Part shown: piece by piece, positions 14,548 to 22,849 of the stretch
Layout: each line of letters starts with the position of its first letter
Position numbering within the stretch: position 1 is the stretch's first letter
Source: Flavobacteriaceae bacterium
Lineage (GTDB): Bacteria > Bacteroidota > Bacteroidia > Flavobacteriales > Flavobacteriaceae
DNA: 26,112 bases
Direction of reading: 5' to 3'
Assembly: GCA_002702745.1 (NCBI GenBank)
Contig: PABM01000019.1
Location: 12,275-38,386 of the forward strand
Notes under the pieces: generated by a model
Databases searched by the model: none
What the model saw: only the letters and a program-made list of their open reading frames with translations
What the model was told of the DNA's origin: nothing
Position numbers and translations under genes: made by a program

Positions 14548-15876
14548 TCATATTTCGTTAAATAAAATTCCAAAACTTTCTAGTTCTTTCAAAACTGGCT
14601 CGTAAATTTCTTTATTAACTGGTGTTTGAACACCTGGAGAATTTATTTGACCATTTAAAATCATTAAACATGAAATCGCAAGTGGTAAGCCTACAGTTTT
14701 AGCCATTGCTGTAAATGTACTATCCTCTCCGATACATCCCATTGTTGAAACAATAGTCTTTTCCTTATTTAAATTATCCCTGTATTTGAATTCGTGATAC
14801 ATCACTATCATATCTTTGTCATTATCCTCAAGCTGCCATGCCTCCTTCAATATATATTCTAAAATTTGTGCTGGAGAAGCTTTTTCAAAAGGAATTTTCT
14901 CTGAATTGCTAAATAGATTAATTTCATTGAGCTTAGCCCAATCAATATCTTTCTCATTTATATTTAATAAATTTTTAACCTTTTCTTCAACAGTTAAAGA
15001 TTTATTATACGGAAGAAAACGATTCAAAAAATCTCTGTAAGACAAGTCTTTACAATCAAACATCTTAAAGCTATCATTGGTTAATCCTAACCTTATAAGC
15101 ATATTCCATGAGTCTGGAAAACCTACTTTTCTGATAGTCCCCCTAATCATTGTTTCAATCTCAGTTAAACCATAAATTTCTCTGTACTTTAATGAATCTC
15201 TATTTGGATATACATCAAATTCTCCATATTCATTAATATTTATTCTTTCAGTATTTTCAAAAAGTCTATTGTATAGTAAATATTTATATTTTTTATTTTC
15301 AATGTATTTAGCAGGTGAGCCTTGACCAGCTAAAACAACATTTCTTGGATTCCATGTAAATTTGTAGTTCCATGAATTATTATCACTCTCAGGGGCAATT
15401 AAGCCACCTGTGTATGATTTAAAAGAGTATATAGAACAACTATTTTTCTTAAGTTTATCAATTATTTTTTTTGCACTCATATGATCAATCCCAGGGTCAA
15501 GACCCATCTCATTCAAAAAAATTAAATTTCTATCTTTAACGCTTTTATTGATGCTTCTCATTTCATCGCTAACATACGATGCAGTTATTAAGTTTTTTTT
15601 GAGTTTAAGACATGAGTTAGCAAGAATCATATGTAGTCTTGCGGGTAACATTGATATGATAATTTCATTCTTTAACAAATATCCTTCTCTCTCTTTATTG
15701 TCTAAAATATTTATTGTTGAAACAGTACATCTGTTGTTTTTTTTATAATGTAGTAAATGATCAATTGTAACATCAGTAATGTGCAAATAAAGATTTTGTT
15801 CTTGAGATTTATCTAATAAATATTTAATCAAATAAGGAGAAGATTTTCCTGCACCAACGATTAAAATATTTCTCAT
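14548..15876 (-). CDS. Saccharopine dehydrogenase-like oxidoreductase
   Basis: 442 residues from the ATG at 15876; a TTG three codons upstream (15885) is a less likely start, since MRNILIVGAGKSS opens the Rossmann fold directly. The dinucleotide-binding loop is GAGKSS at about 8-13. NEMGLDPGIDHMSA and SYTGGLIAPESDNNSWNYKFTW are hallmark segments of the saccharopine reductase/dehydrogenase family, and VSTMGCIGEDSTFTAMAKTVGLPLAI closes the enzyme. In other organisms this family interconverts saccharopine with lysine or aminoadipate semialdehyde; whether this copy works in lysine breakdown is not proven. It is followed on the same strand by an Lrp-type regulator, and is divergent from pckA. Confidence 0.92.
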   Translation of the reverse strand: MRNILIVGAGKSSPYLIKYLLDKSQEQNLYLHITDVTIDHLLHYKKNNRCTVSTINILDNKEREGYLLKNEIIISMLPARLHMILANSCLKLKKNLITASYVSDEMRSINKSVKDRNLIFLNEMGLDPGIDHMSAKKIIDKLKKNSCSIYSFKSYTGGLIAPESDNNSWNYKFTWNPRNVVLAGQGSPAKYIENKKYKYLLYNRLFENTERININEYGEFDVYPNRDSLKYREIYGLTEIETMIRGTIRKVGFPDSWNMLIRLGLTNDSFKMFDCKDLSYRDFLNRFLPYNKSLTVEEKVKNLLNINEKDIDWAKLNEINLFSNSEKIPFEKASPAQILEYILKEAWQLEDNDKDMIVMYHEFKYRDNLNKEKTIVSTMGCIGEDSTFTAMAKTVGLPLAISCLMILNGQINSPGVQTPVNKEIYEPVLKELESFGILFNEI

Positions 15877-15973
15877 ACAACACAATTTAAAATATAATAT
15901 TAGTAAATTAATATAACTATTAATTAAATAATTTAGATTAATTTTAATCTTTCATTCTATTGAAAATTTATTT

Positions 15974-17584
15974 ATGAATCGAAACTCAAACGATTTAGAA
16001 AAACATTTAATTTCATTAGAAGATTATGGAATTATAAATGCTAAAGTCAACTATAATCTTCCCGTTGAGTCTCTGTATGATATCTGTGTCAACAGTAAGC
16101 AAGGAGTTTTAACTAATAAGAATGTTTTAGCAATCAACACTGGGAAATTCACAGGCCGTTCTCCTAAAGATCGTTATATCGTTTTAGACAAAATAACAAA
16201 GGATAAAGTATGGTGGGGTGATATAAATAGACCGATTGAGTCAAATGTTTTTGACAAACTATTTACTAAGATGATTAATCATCTTAGTGGAAAAGAGCTA
16301 TATGTTAGAGATTGCTATGCATGCGCATCTCAAAAAAATAAACTAAATCTTAGAACAATATGTGAATATGCTTGGAGTGATATTTTTTCACATAATATGT
16401 TTTTAAGGCCTGAAAATAATGAGAAATTCAAAATAGAGTGGACAGTAATATCAGCTCCAAATTTTTATTCAAACCCTAAAGAAGATGGTATAGATAATGA
16501 GAATTTTTCAATTATTAACTTCTCAAAGAAAATCATCATAATTGGTGGAACTGGATACACTGGCGAGATTAAAAAAGGAATTTTTTCTGTTTTAAATTTC
16601 ACCTTGCCTGTTCAGAAAAATGTTTTACCGATGCATTGCAGTGCAAACTCAGGAGAGAATGGTGATACATCGATTTTCTTTGGTCTTTCTGGCACTGGAA
16701 AAACTACTTTGTCAACTGATTCTTCAAGAAAATTAATTGGGGACGATGAGCATGGTTGGGATCAAGATGATAATATCTTTAATTTTGAGGGTGGTTGCTA
16801 TGCTAAAGTGTTAAATCTTTCAAAGGATAAAGAACCTGAAATTTTTGGTGCCATAAAGAGAGGTGCTTTACTGGAAAACGTTATTCTTGACAATAACGCT
16901 GAGGTTGATTTTAAAAATAAGACAATAACTCAAAACTCAAGGGTTAGTTACCCTATTTACTTTATCAATAATATCAAGCAACCCTCAGTAGGGAATAACC
17001 CAAAAAATATTTTCTTTTTAACTGCAGACGCTTTTGGTGTTTTACCGCCGATATCAAAACTAACTCCAAGTCAGTCTGCTTATCATTTTATTTCAGGCTA
17101 CACTTCAAAATTAGCTGGAACTGAGGACGGAGTTGACGAGCCTGTCCCTTCATTTTCAGCATGCTTTGGAGCCCCTTTTATGCCACTTCACCCAACTGTT
17201 TATGCAAAAATGTTAATCAAAAAAATGAAAGAATCTGGAGTTGATGTTTGGTTAGTAAACACAGGCTGGACAGGTGGTCCATATGGTGTAGGTAAAAGAA
17301 TGGAGCTAAAATATACCAGAGCGATGATAAATGCTGCTATGTCAGGCGAACTTGATAAATTAAATAATGGTAATTATCATATTCATTCGGTTTTTAATTT
17401 AATGCAGCCAAGAGTTTGTCCTAATGTACCAACCAGTGTTTTAAGCCCCAGACAGACATGGAATAACGATATAAAATATTATAAAAAGGCATATATGTTA
17501 TCATCTGCATTTATTAAGAATTTTCAAAAATTTTCTGATGAAGCAGAAGATCAGATTTTATCAGGAGCTCCAAATACAAAATAA
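15974..17584 (+). CDS. pckA: Phosphoenolpyruvate carboxykinase (ATP)
   Basis: 536 residues, normal for the ATP-dependent enzyme. It converts oxaloacetate and ATP to phosphoenolpyruvate, CO2 and ADP, the entry to gluconeogenesis. Key parts: GRSPKDRYIV (61-70, substrate arginine), MHCSANSGENGDTSIFFGLSG (metal His221 and P-loop lead-in), Walker A GLSGTGKTTLS (237-247), LIGDDEHGWD (255-263), and VWLVNTGWTGG with RMELKYTRAMI near the C-terminus. It stands alone, with an 88-base AT-rich gap upstream in which I see no clear TAnnTTTG box. The stop lies 4 bases from the convergent hemD stop. Confidence 0.97.
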   Translation: MNRNSNDLEKHLISLEDYGIINAKVNYNLPVESLYDICVNSKQGVLTNKNVLAINTGKFTGRSPKDRYIVLDKITKDKVWWGDINRPIESNVFDKLFTKMINHLSGKELYVRDCYACASQKNKLNLRTICEYAWSDIFSHNMFLRPENNEKFKIEWTVISAPNFYSNPKEDGIDNENFSIINFSKKIIIIGGTGYTGEIKKGIFSVLNFTLPVQKNVLPMHCSANSGENGDTSIFFGLSGTGKTTLSTDSSRKLIGDDEHGWDQDDNIFNFEGGCYAKVLNLSKDKEPEIFGAIKRGALLENVILDNNAEVDFKNKTITQNSRVSYPIYFINNIKQPSVGNNPKNIFFLTADAFGVLPPISKLTPSQSAYHFISGYTSKLAGTEDGVDEPVPSFSACFGAPFMPLHPTVYAKMLIKKMKESGVDVWLVNTGWTGGPYGVGKRMELKYTRAMINAAMSGELDKLNNGNYHIHSVFNLMQPRVCPNVPTSVLSPRQTWNNDIKYYKKAYMLSSAFIKNFQKFSDEAEDQILSGAPNTK

Positions 17585-17588
17585 AAAA

Positions 17589-18338
17589 TTACTTCTTTTT
17601 ATTTGCTTTTAGTATATAATTGTCTAATGCCATGGACATGGAAGGATACTTTGGAGAAGGGGCGTAAATGTCAACATTTAATCCTTTCTCTTCAACTGCT
17701 TTTTTAGTTATCGCTCCAAAAACTGCTATTCTGGTATTATTTTGTTTAAAATCAGGAAAATTGTGAAATAATGATTCAATTCCTGAAGGACTATAAAAAA
17801 CTAATACATCATAAGTTACATTAGCTAAATGAGATAAATCACTTATGACTGTCTTATAAAAAACAGATTGTCTCCACTTAATCTCTAATTCATCAAGTAA
17901 CTTTGGAACCTCAGGCTTTAATTTATCTGTAGAAGGCAAAAGAAATGTTTCGTTTTTATGTTTTGCGATTAATGGACAAAGATCCTTGAAAGTTCTATTA
18001 CCAACATAAATTTTTCTCTTTCTATATACCACATGATTTTGAAGATATAGTGCAACCACCTCTGATTGACAAAAATATTTCATTGAATCGGGTACTTTAA
18101 ATCTCATTTTCTCACAGATTCTAAAGTAATGGTCAACAGCATATCTACTTGTTAAAATTATGGCAGAAAACTTGGTTAAGTCAATTTTTTGAAGTCTGAT
18201 TTCTTTAACCGTTGCACCTTTTACATGAATAAACGGAATAAAGTCAATTTTTAGCTTTCTTCTTTTTTGTAAATCCAAAAAAGGAGAATTCTCTAGCTTT
18301 GGACGTGGTTGTGAAACAAGTATTGTTTTGATTTTCAT
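17589..18338 (-). CDS. hemD: Uroporphyrinogen-III synthase
   Basis: 249 residues. It closes hydroxymethylbilane to uroporphyrinogen III in haem and sirohaem synthesis. The sequence is poorly conserved in this family. Recognisable parts are the opening TILVSQPRP, the FSAIILTSRYAVDHYF segment in the first domain, and VLVFYSPSGIESLF with IAVFGAITKKAVEEKG in the second, plus the two-domain length. It lies 14 bases after DUF4271 on the same strand, a pairing common in Bacteroidetes. It ends next to the pckA stop with no space for a terminator. Confidence 0.92.
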   Translation of the reverse strand: MKIKTILVSQPRPKLENSPFLDLQKRRKLKIDFIPFIHVKGATVKEIRLQKIDLTKFSAIILTSRYAVDHYFRICEKMRFKVPDSMKYFCQSEVVALYLQNHVVYRKRKIYVGNRTFKDLCPLIAKHKNETFLLPSTDKLKPEVPKLLDELEIKWRQSVFYKTVISDLSHLANVTYDVLVFYSPSGIESLFHNFPDFKQNNTRIAVFGAITKKAVEEKGLNVDIYAPSPKYPSMSMALDNYILKANKKK

Positions 18339-18352
18339 TTAAGCCACTATTT

Positions 18353-18967
18353 TTATAAAATATTACTAAGCAAATAGTAATATGGAATAATTTCAAGTGT
18401 GCAAAGATATAAAATAAAATAAAACCAATTTTTATATATAACTTTTTTCATAGAAAAAAAGATCAAAAAATAACTAAATATAAAATATATTAGTGTTAAA
18501 GAGGTAAAAATTAAAGTTATATCATAATTTGAGTAGGCAATAAAAAAATTAAAAAATAACAGTAAAACGCCTAAAGAATTATTAAAAACTAATTTTAAAT
18601 AAATGTATTTTTTCATCAATTTTTTTATAGAAAATAAAATTCCGACAAATAAATCCAGAAGAATTTTGAGTGAAAAAAAAACAATGAGATTTACAAAAAA
18701 ATTAACATAAATAACATTTTCAAAATTATCATTATAAATAAATGTCATTATTAATGACAAATTGGAAATAAATAATATATTAAAAATTATTTCAGAAAAC
18801 TTAATTTCGAAATAATTTTTAGAGAAAGTATTTCTTGACTCTTTCTTCAAAAAACTTAAATTTTGATCAAAGATATTTGGATCAACTTTTTTTAAAATAA
18901 TTAGAAGAAAAAAGGAACCAAATAATATCAATGTCAAGTAGTCATTTGAAATTATTTCTCTAATCAT
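18353..18967 (-). CDS. DUF4271 multi-spanning membrane protein
   Basis: 204 residues with about six or seven membrane helices and little charged sequence. The NPNIFDQNLSFLKKESRN loop after helix 1, the position before hemD, and the length fit the Bacteroidetes family DUF4271. Function unknown. The pairing with hemD is conserved, but a role in tetrapyrrole transport is only a guess. It is divergent from the glycosyltransferase gene, with a gap of 59 bases. Confidence 0.85.
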   Translation of the reverse strand: MIREIISNDYLTLILFGSFFLLIILKKVDPNIFDQNLSFLKKESRNTFSKNYFEIKFSEIIFNILFISNLSLIMTFIYNDNFENVIYVNFFVNLIVFFSLKILLDLFVGILFSIKKLMKKYIYLKLVFNNSLGVLLLFFNFFIAYSNYDITLIFTSLTLIYFIFSYFLIFFSMKKVIYKNWFYFILYLCTLEIIPYYYLLSNIL

Positions 18968-19004
18968 AATTATTAATAAAATTATCTTTTAAACTAAAAA
19001 ATAA

Positions 19005-19012
19005 TACTTTTG
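19005..19012 (+). promoter_or_regulatory. Promoter -7 box (TAnnTTTG) of the glycosyltransferase operon
   Basis: TACTTTTG, 14 bases before the ATG at 19027. The transcript would begin near 19018, giving a leader of only about 9 bases. The TTG at 19024 would then be almost at the transcript end, so the ATG is preferred. No clear -33 box was found. Confidence 0.55.
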
Positions 19013-19026
19013 CAAAAAACAACTTG

Positions 19027-19746
19027 ATGAATGAAGTTTTAGTAATAATTCCGACCTACAACGAAAGCGAAAATATTATCAAAATCATTGAATCAATATT
19101 TACTATTCATCAAGACATTAGTATCTTGGTTGTTGATGACAACTCACCAGATGGCACATCTGGTAAAGTTAAAGAAGTAATCTCAAAATACAACAATAAG
19201 CTTAACTTAATAAGCAGGGAATCAAAAATGGGTCTAGGAACAGCATATCTAAAAGGCTTTAATTGGGCAATTAATAATGATTTCAACTACATTATTTCTA
19301 TGGACGCTGATTTTTCACATAACCCCTCTGATATCAATAGACTTTATGATTCATGTGTAAATGAAAAAAATGATATTTGTATTGGTTCAAGGTATGTTGA
19401 AGGTATCAATGTTGTAAATTGGCCACTTCAGAGAATAATTCTTTCATATTTTGCATCTTTATACGTGAGATTAATAACTCGAATGAAAATTATGGACCCA
19501 ACATCAGGATTTGTATGTTATTCTGTTACATCGCTACAAAAATTAGATTTAAGTGAAATTAGATTTAACGGATATGCATTTCAAATTGAAATGAAATTTA
19601 AACTATTTTTAAAAAGATTGCGTTTGGAGGAAATTCCCATAATTTTTACGGACAGAAAATTTGGTAAATCAAAGTTAAATAGTTCTATAATAGGTGAGGC
19701 TGTTTTGGGGGTTATTTTGATGAAAATAAAGAGTTTATTTAATTAG
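19027..19746 (+). CDS. Polyprenol-monophosphate mannosyltransferase-like glycosyltransferase (GT2)
   Basis: 239 residues from the ATG at 19027; a TTG one codon earlier is possible. A single GT-A domain of family GT2: VIIPTYNESENI (7-18), VVDDNSPDGT (35-44), MGLGTAYLKGF (68-78), the metal-binding DAD at 93-95 in SMDADFSHNP, and GSRYVEGINVVNWPLQR. These are the hallmarks of dolichyl/polyprenol-phosphate mannose synthase, which moves mannose (or a related hexose) from a nucleotide sugar to a lipid phosphate. No C-terminal membrane segments, so it is of the soluble DPM1 type. Dihydroorotase follows after 3 bases; the order DPM1-like, dihydroorotase, DUF4296 is common in Flavobacteriia. Confidence 0.93.
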   Translation: MNEVLVIIPTYNESENIIKIIESIFTIHQDISILVVDDNSPDGTSGKVKEVISKYNNKLNLISRESKMGLGTAYLKGFNWAINNDFNYIISMDADFSHNPSDINRLYDSCVNEKNDICIGSRYVEGINVVNWPLQRIILSYFASLYVRLITRMKIMDPTSGFVCYSVTSLQKLDLSEIRFNGYAFQIEMKFKLFLKRLRLEEIPIIFTDRKFGKSKLNSSIIGEAVLGVILMKIKSLFN

Positions 19747-19749
19747 AAA

Positions 19750-21090
19750 ATGAAGAGAACAATTATTAAAAATGCAAATATTGTTAATGAAGGAAAGATA
19801 TTTGAGTCAGATATTTTAATTGAGGATTTAGTTATTTCAAAAATTTCCAAATCAATTAGCCCAAAATTTCCAAATACAAAAATCATTGATGCTGAAGCAA
19901 ATTTTGTTATCCCTGGTCTAATTGATGATCAGGTTCATTTTAGAGAACCAGGGTTAACTCATAAGGGAAATATATATTCGGAATCTAGAGCTTCAGTAGC
20001 AGGAGGAATTACTTCTTTTTTTGAAATGCCAAACACATATCCCAATACTGTAACAATCAATGAGCTAAATAATAAATTCAAAATTGCAAAAGAAAATTCC
20101 ATTGCCAATTATTCTTTTATGTTTGGAGGCACTAATTCTAATTTAGAGGAAATACTAAAAAACGACACAAAAGAAATTCCAGCAATTAAATTATTTTTAG
20201 GTTCATCAACAGGAAATATGCTTGTTGACGATCTAGATTCACTAGAAAAAATATTTTCAAATGTAAATATTCCTATAGCGGTTCATTGTGAAGATGAAAA
20301 AACGATAAAAGAGAATTTAAAATTACACGTTGAAACCTATGGCGATGATATCCCCATAAATTACCATTCCAAAATCAGAAGTGAAGAAGCCTGTTTTATT
20401 TCATCAAGTATGGCAGTAGATCTTGCTAAAAAAACAGGTGCAAGATTACATGTTTTTCACTTGTCTAGTGCTAAAGAATTAGAACTGTTTTCAAATAAAA
20501 TTCAATTAAAAAATAAAAAAATTACCTCAGAAGTATGTATACATCATTTAACTTTTTGTGATGAAGATTATGATAAACTCGGTTCAAAAATTAAATGGAA
20601 TCCTTCCATAAAAACATCTAGCGATAGGGAAAAACTATGGGATGCATTGAATAATGACTTAATTGACGTAATTGCAACAGATCATGCTCCTCACACCCTT
20701 AAAGAAAAACATAACCCTTATACTTCATGTCCGTCAGGTGGCCCCTTAGTTCAACACTCATTAGTTTCAATGTTAGATGCTTATCATAATAAAAAAATCT
20801 CATTGGAAAAAATTGTTCAAAAAATGTGTCATAATCCAGCCATTTTATTTGACGTGAGTAAAAGAGGATATGTTAGAGAAGGCTTTTATGCAGATTTAGT
20901 AATTTTTAACCTAAATAATCCATGGAAGGTTTCACAAGATAACTTAATGTATAAGTGTGGATGGTCCCCATTTGAAAATAAGATTTTTAAATCTAGGATA
21001 TTACACACTCTAGTTAATGGCAACCTAGTTTATTCAAACGGAAAAATTATAGAATCCGGTATGGGAATGAAAATTAATTTTATCAGATGA
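19750..21090 (+). CDS. pyrC: Dihydroorotase
   Basis: 446 residues of the amidohydrolase fold. It cyclises carbamoyl aspartate to dihydroorotate in pyrimidine synthesis. Visible parts: VIPGLIDDQVHFREPGLTHKG (54-74), ESRASVAGGITSFFEMPNT, the carboxylated-lysine site AIKLFLGSSTGNM, AVHCEDE, HVFHLSSA, CIHHLTF and the catalytic ATDHAPH. The HxH metal site typical of the superfamily reads QVH here (Gln61, His63). I know this Gln from Bacteroidetes dihydroorotases, so I treat it as lineage-typical, although a relaxed metal site or non-catalytic role is possible. Its stop overlaps the next gene by ATGA. Confidence 0.92.
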   Translation: MKRTIIKNANIVNEGKIFESDILIEDLVISKISKSISPKFPNTKIIDAEANFVIPGLIDDQVHFREPGLTHKGNIYSESRASVAGGITSFFEMPNTYPNTVTINELNNKFKIAKENSIANYSFMFGGTNSNLEEILKNDTKEIPAIKLFLGSSTGNMLVDDLDSLEKIFSNVNIPIAVHCEDEKTIKENLKLHVETYGDDIPINYHSKIRSEEACFISSSMAVDLAKKTGARLHVFHLSSAKELELFSNKIQLKNKKITSEVCIHHLTFCDEDYDKLGSKIKWNPSIKTSSDREKLWDALNNDLIDVIATDHAPHTLKEKHNPYTSCPSGGPLVQHSLVSMLDAYHNKKISLEKIVQKMCHNPAILFDVSKRGYVREGFYADLVIFNLNNPWKVSQDNLMYKCGWSPFENKIFKSRILHTLVNGNLVYSNGKIIESGMGMKINFIR

Positions 21091-21539
21091 AAAAGTTAAT
21101 TTATTTATTTATTATAATGAATTTTTATTCATGTTTTGAAAAAAATAATTCAGAAATTCCTAAAAATATTATTTCTGAAGAAAAAATGACCGACATAATT
21201 TATGATATGTCATTAATTAGTGTGTCAAAGGGAGTAAATAAAAGAATATTAGAAAACAATGGATTAAAACCTAAACCCTACATACTTAATAAATACGAAA
21301 TTGATAGTCTTCAGTTTGTTTTAAGCAATGAGTATTATTCAAAAGATTTAAAAAAATATCTAATGATTTATGAGAATGTTTTAAAAAAATTGGAAAATAA
21401 TAGAGATTTGATTTTGGATAGCTTAGAAAATTACAAGAATGAAAGAGCAAAAAGAAGTAAGGAAATAATTAATTCTGAAGTGTCTAAATTTGAAACAAAT
21501 GGACTTGATACTATTAATTCTAAAATTATTAGAAATTAA
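21087..21539 (+). CDS. DUF4296 lipoprotein
   Basis: 150 residues. A short signal with a lipobox ending at Cys16 (NFYSC) makes it a likely lipoprotein. The body is charged and mostly helical, with ISEEKMTDIIYDMSLISV and YEIDSLQFVLSNEYYSKDLKKY, the DUF4296 pattern seen after dihydroorotase in Bacteroidetes. Its ATG sits in the pyrC stop (ATGA), so it is probably translationally coupled. Function unknown. Confidence 0.88.
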   Translation: MKKLIYLFIIMNFYSCFEKNNSEIPKNIISEEKMTDIIYDMSLISVSKGVNKRILENNGLKPKPYILNKYEIDSLQFVLSNEYYSKDLKKYLMIYENVLKKLENNRDLILDSLENYKNERAKRSKEIINSEVSKFETNGLDTINSKIIRN

Positions 21540-21553
21540 ACTAACTTTGATAA

Positions 21554-22849
21554 ATGGATAATTTTTTAGATGAAATTAAATGGAGGGGATTGATTCATGA
21601 TTCAGCTCCTGGGATTGAGGAATTTTTGAAAGAAAATAAAAAAACAGCTTACATTGGTTTTGATCCAACATCTGACTCATTACATATAGGTAGTCTTGTT
21701 CCGATAATGTTATTAGCGCATTTTCAAAAAAACGGACATCAACCAATAGCCTTAATTGGAGGAGCGACTGGAATGATTGGAGATCCTTCGGGAAAATCCT
21801 CCGAAAGAAATTTATTGGATGAAGATAAGCTAAGGTTTAATGAGCAGGAATTAAAAAATCAACTTTCCCAGTTTCTATCATTTGATAAGAACCTGCCAAA
21901 TCCCGCAATTATTTTAAATAATTATGACTGGATGAAAGGCTTTTCGTTTTTAAATTTTATAAGAGATATTGGTAAACACATCACAGTTAATTATATGATG
22001 TCAAAGGATTCCGTTAAAAACAGAATCTCATCTGAAGAAAGGTCTGGAATGAGTTTTACCGAATTTACATACCAAATGGTTCAAGGATATGACTTTCTCT
22101 ATCTTAATAGAAATTATGAATGTTCAATACAAATGGGTGGTAGTGATCAATGGGGTAATATAACAACTGGAATGGAGTTGCTGAGAAGGATTGACGGTAA
22201 AAAAGGTTATGCAATTACATGTCCTTTAATAACAAAATCTGACGGTTCAAAGTTTGGAAAATCTGAAGGAAGTAATATTTGGCTAGATTCAAATAAAACT
22301 TCGGTCTATAAATTTTACCAGTATTGGTTAAATAGTACTGATGATGATGCAAAAAATTATATTAAAATATTCACTTTTTTAGAAAAAGAACAAATAGAAA
22401 AAATAATTTTTAAACATGAATCAGAACCTCATCTTAGATTACTACAGAAAACCCTAGCTTCAGAGATTACGAGAATGGTTCATAGTGAAAAAGAATTAAC
22501 TAACTCGATAAAAGCCTCTGAGGTTCTTTTTAGCAAAGATTTCTTAAATGATATTAATCAAATTGATGAAGCTCTATTTTTAGATATTTTTGAAGGAGTC
22601 CCAATTTCAAATATTTCATCAAATGAGATTAATAATGGAATAGATATTATGAGATTACTTTTTGAAAAGTCTGGATTTTTAAGCTCTAACTCTGATGCCA
22701 AAAGAGCTCTAAAGGAAAATTCAATTTCGGTAAATAAGAAAAAGATCAGAGAGGATTATGTTGTTAATAAAAAAGATTTGATTAAAGAAAAATATGTGAT
22801 AATTAACAGAGGTAAAAAAAGTACTTTTATAATAAAGGTTAAAGATTAA
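21554..22849 (+). CDS. tyrS: Tyrosyl-tRNA synthetase
   Basis: 431 residues, TyrRS length. It activates tyrosine and charges tRNA-Tyr. The class I signature is HIGS (44-47, in DPTSDSLHIGSL). GGATGMIGDPSGKS, the tyrosine-site QMGGSDQWGNI and the KFGKS form of KMSKS (233-237) follow. The C-terminal ~90 residues form an S4-type RNA-binding domain (SNSDAKRALKENSISVNKKKI). It comes 14 bases after DUF4296 and is probably read with the glycosyltransferase operon. Its stop shares TTAA with the convergent gene. Confidence 0.97.
   Translation: MDNFLDEIKWRGLIHDSAPGIEEFLKENKKTAYIGFDPTSDSLHIGSLVPIMLLAHFQKNGHQPIALIGGATGMIGDPSGKSSERNLLDEDKLRFNEQELKNQLSQFLSFDKNLPNPAIILNNYDWMKGFSFLNFIRDIGKHITVNYMMSKDSVKNRISSEERSGMSFTEFTYQMVQGYDFLYLNRNYECSIQMGGSDQWGNITTGMELLRRIDGKKGYAITCPLITKSDGSKFGKSEGSNIWLDSNKTSVYKFYQYWLNSTDDDAKNYIKIFTFLEKEQIEKIIFKHESEPHLRLLQKTLASEITRMVHSEKELTNSIKASEVLFSKDFLNDINQIDEALFLDIFEGVPISNISSNEINNGIDIMRLLFEKSGFLSSNSDAKRALKENSISVNKKKIREDYVVNKKDLIKEKYVIINRGKKSTFIIKVKD

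Noticed and set aside
19924..19953. Gln in place of the first metal His in dihydroorotase (QVH for HVH) as a sign of a dead enzyme
   Set aside because: I recall the same DDQVHFREPG form in Bacteroidetes dihydroorotases generally; the other metal and catalytic residues are present, so it was not raised as a finding.
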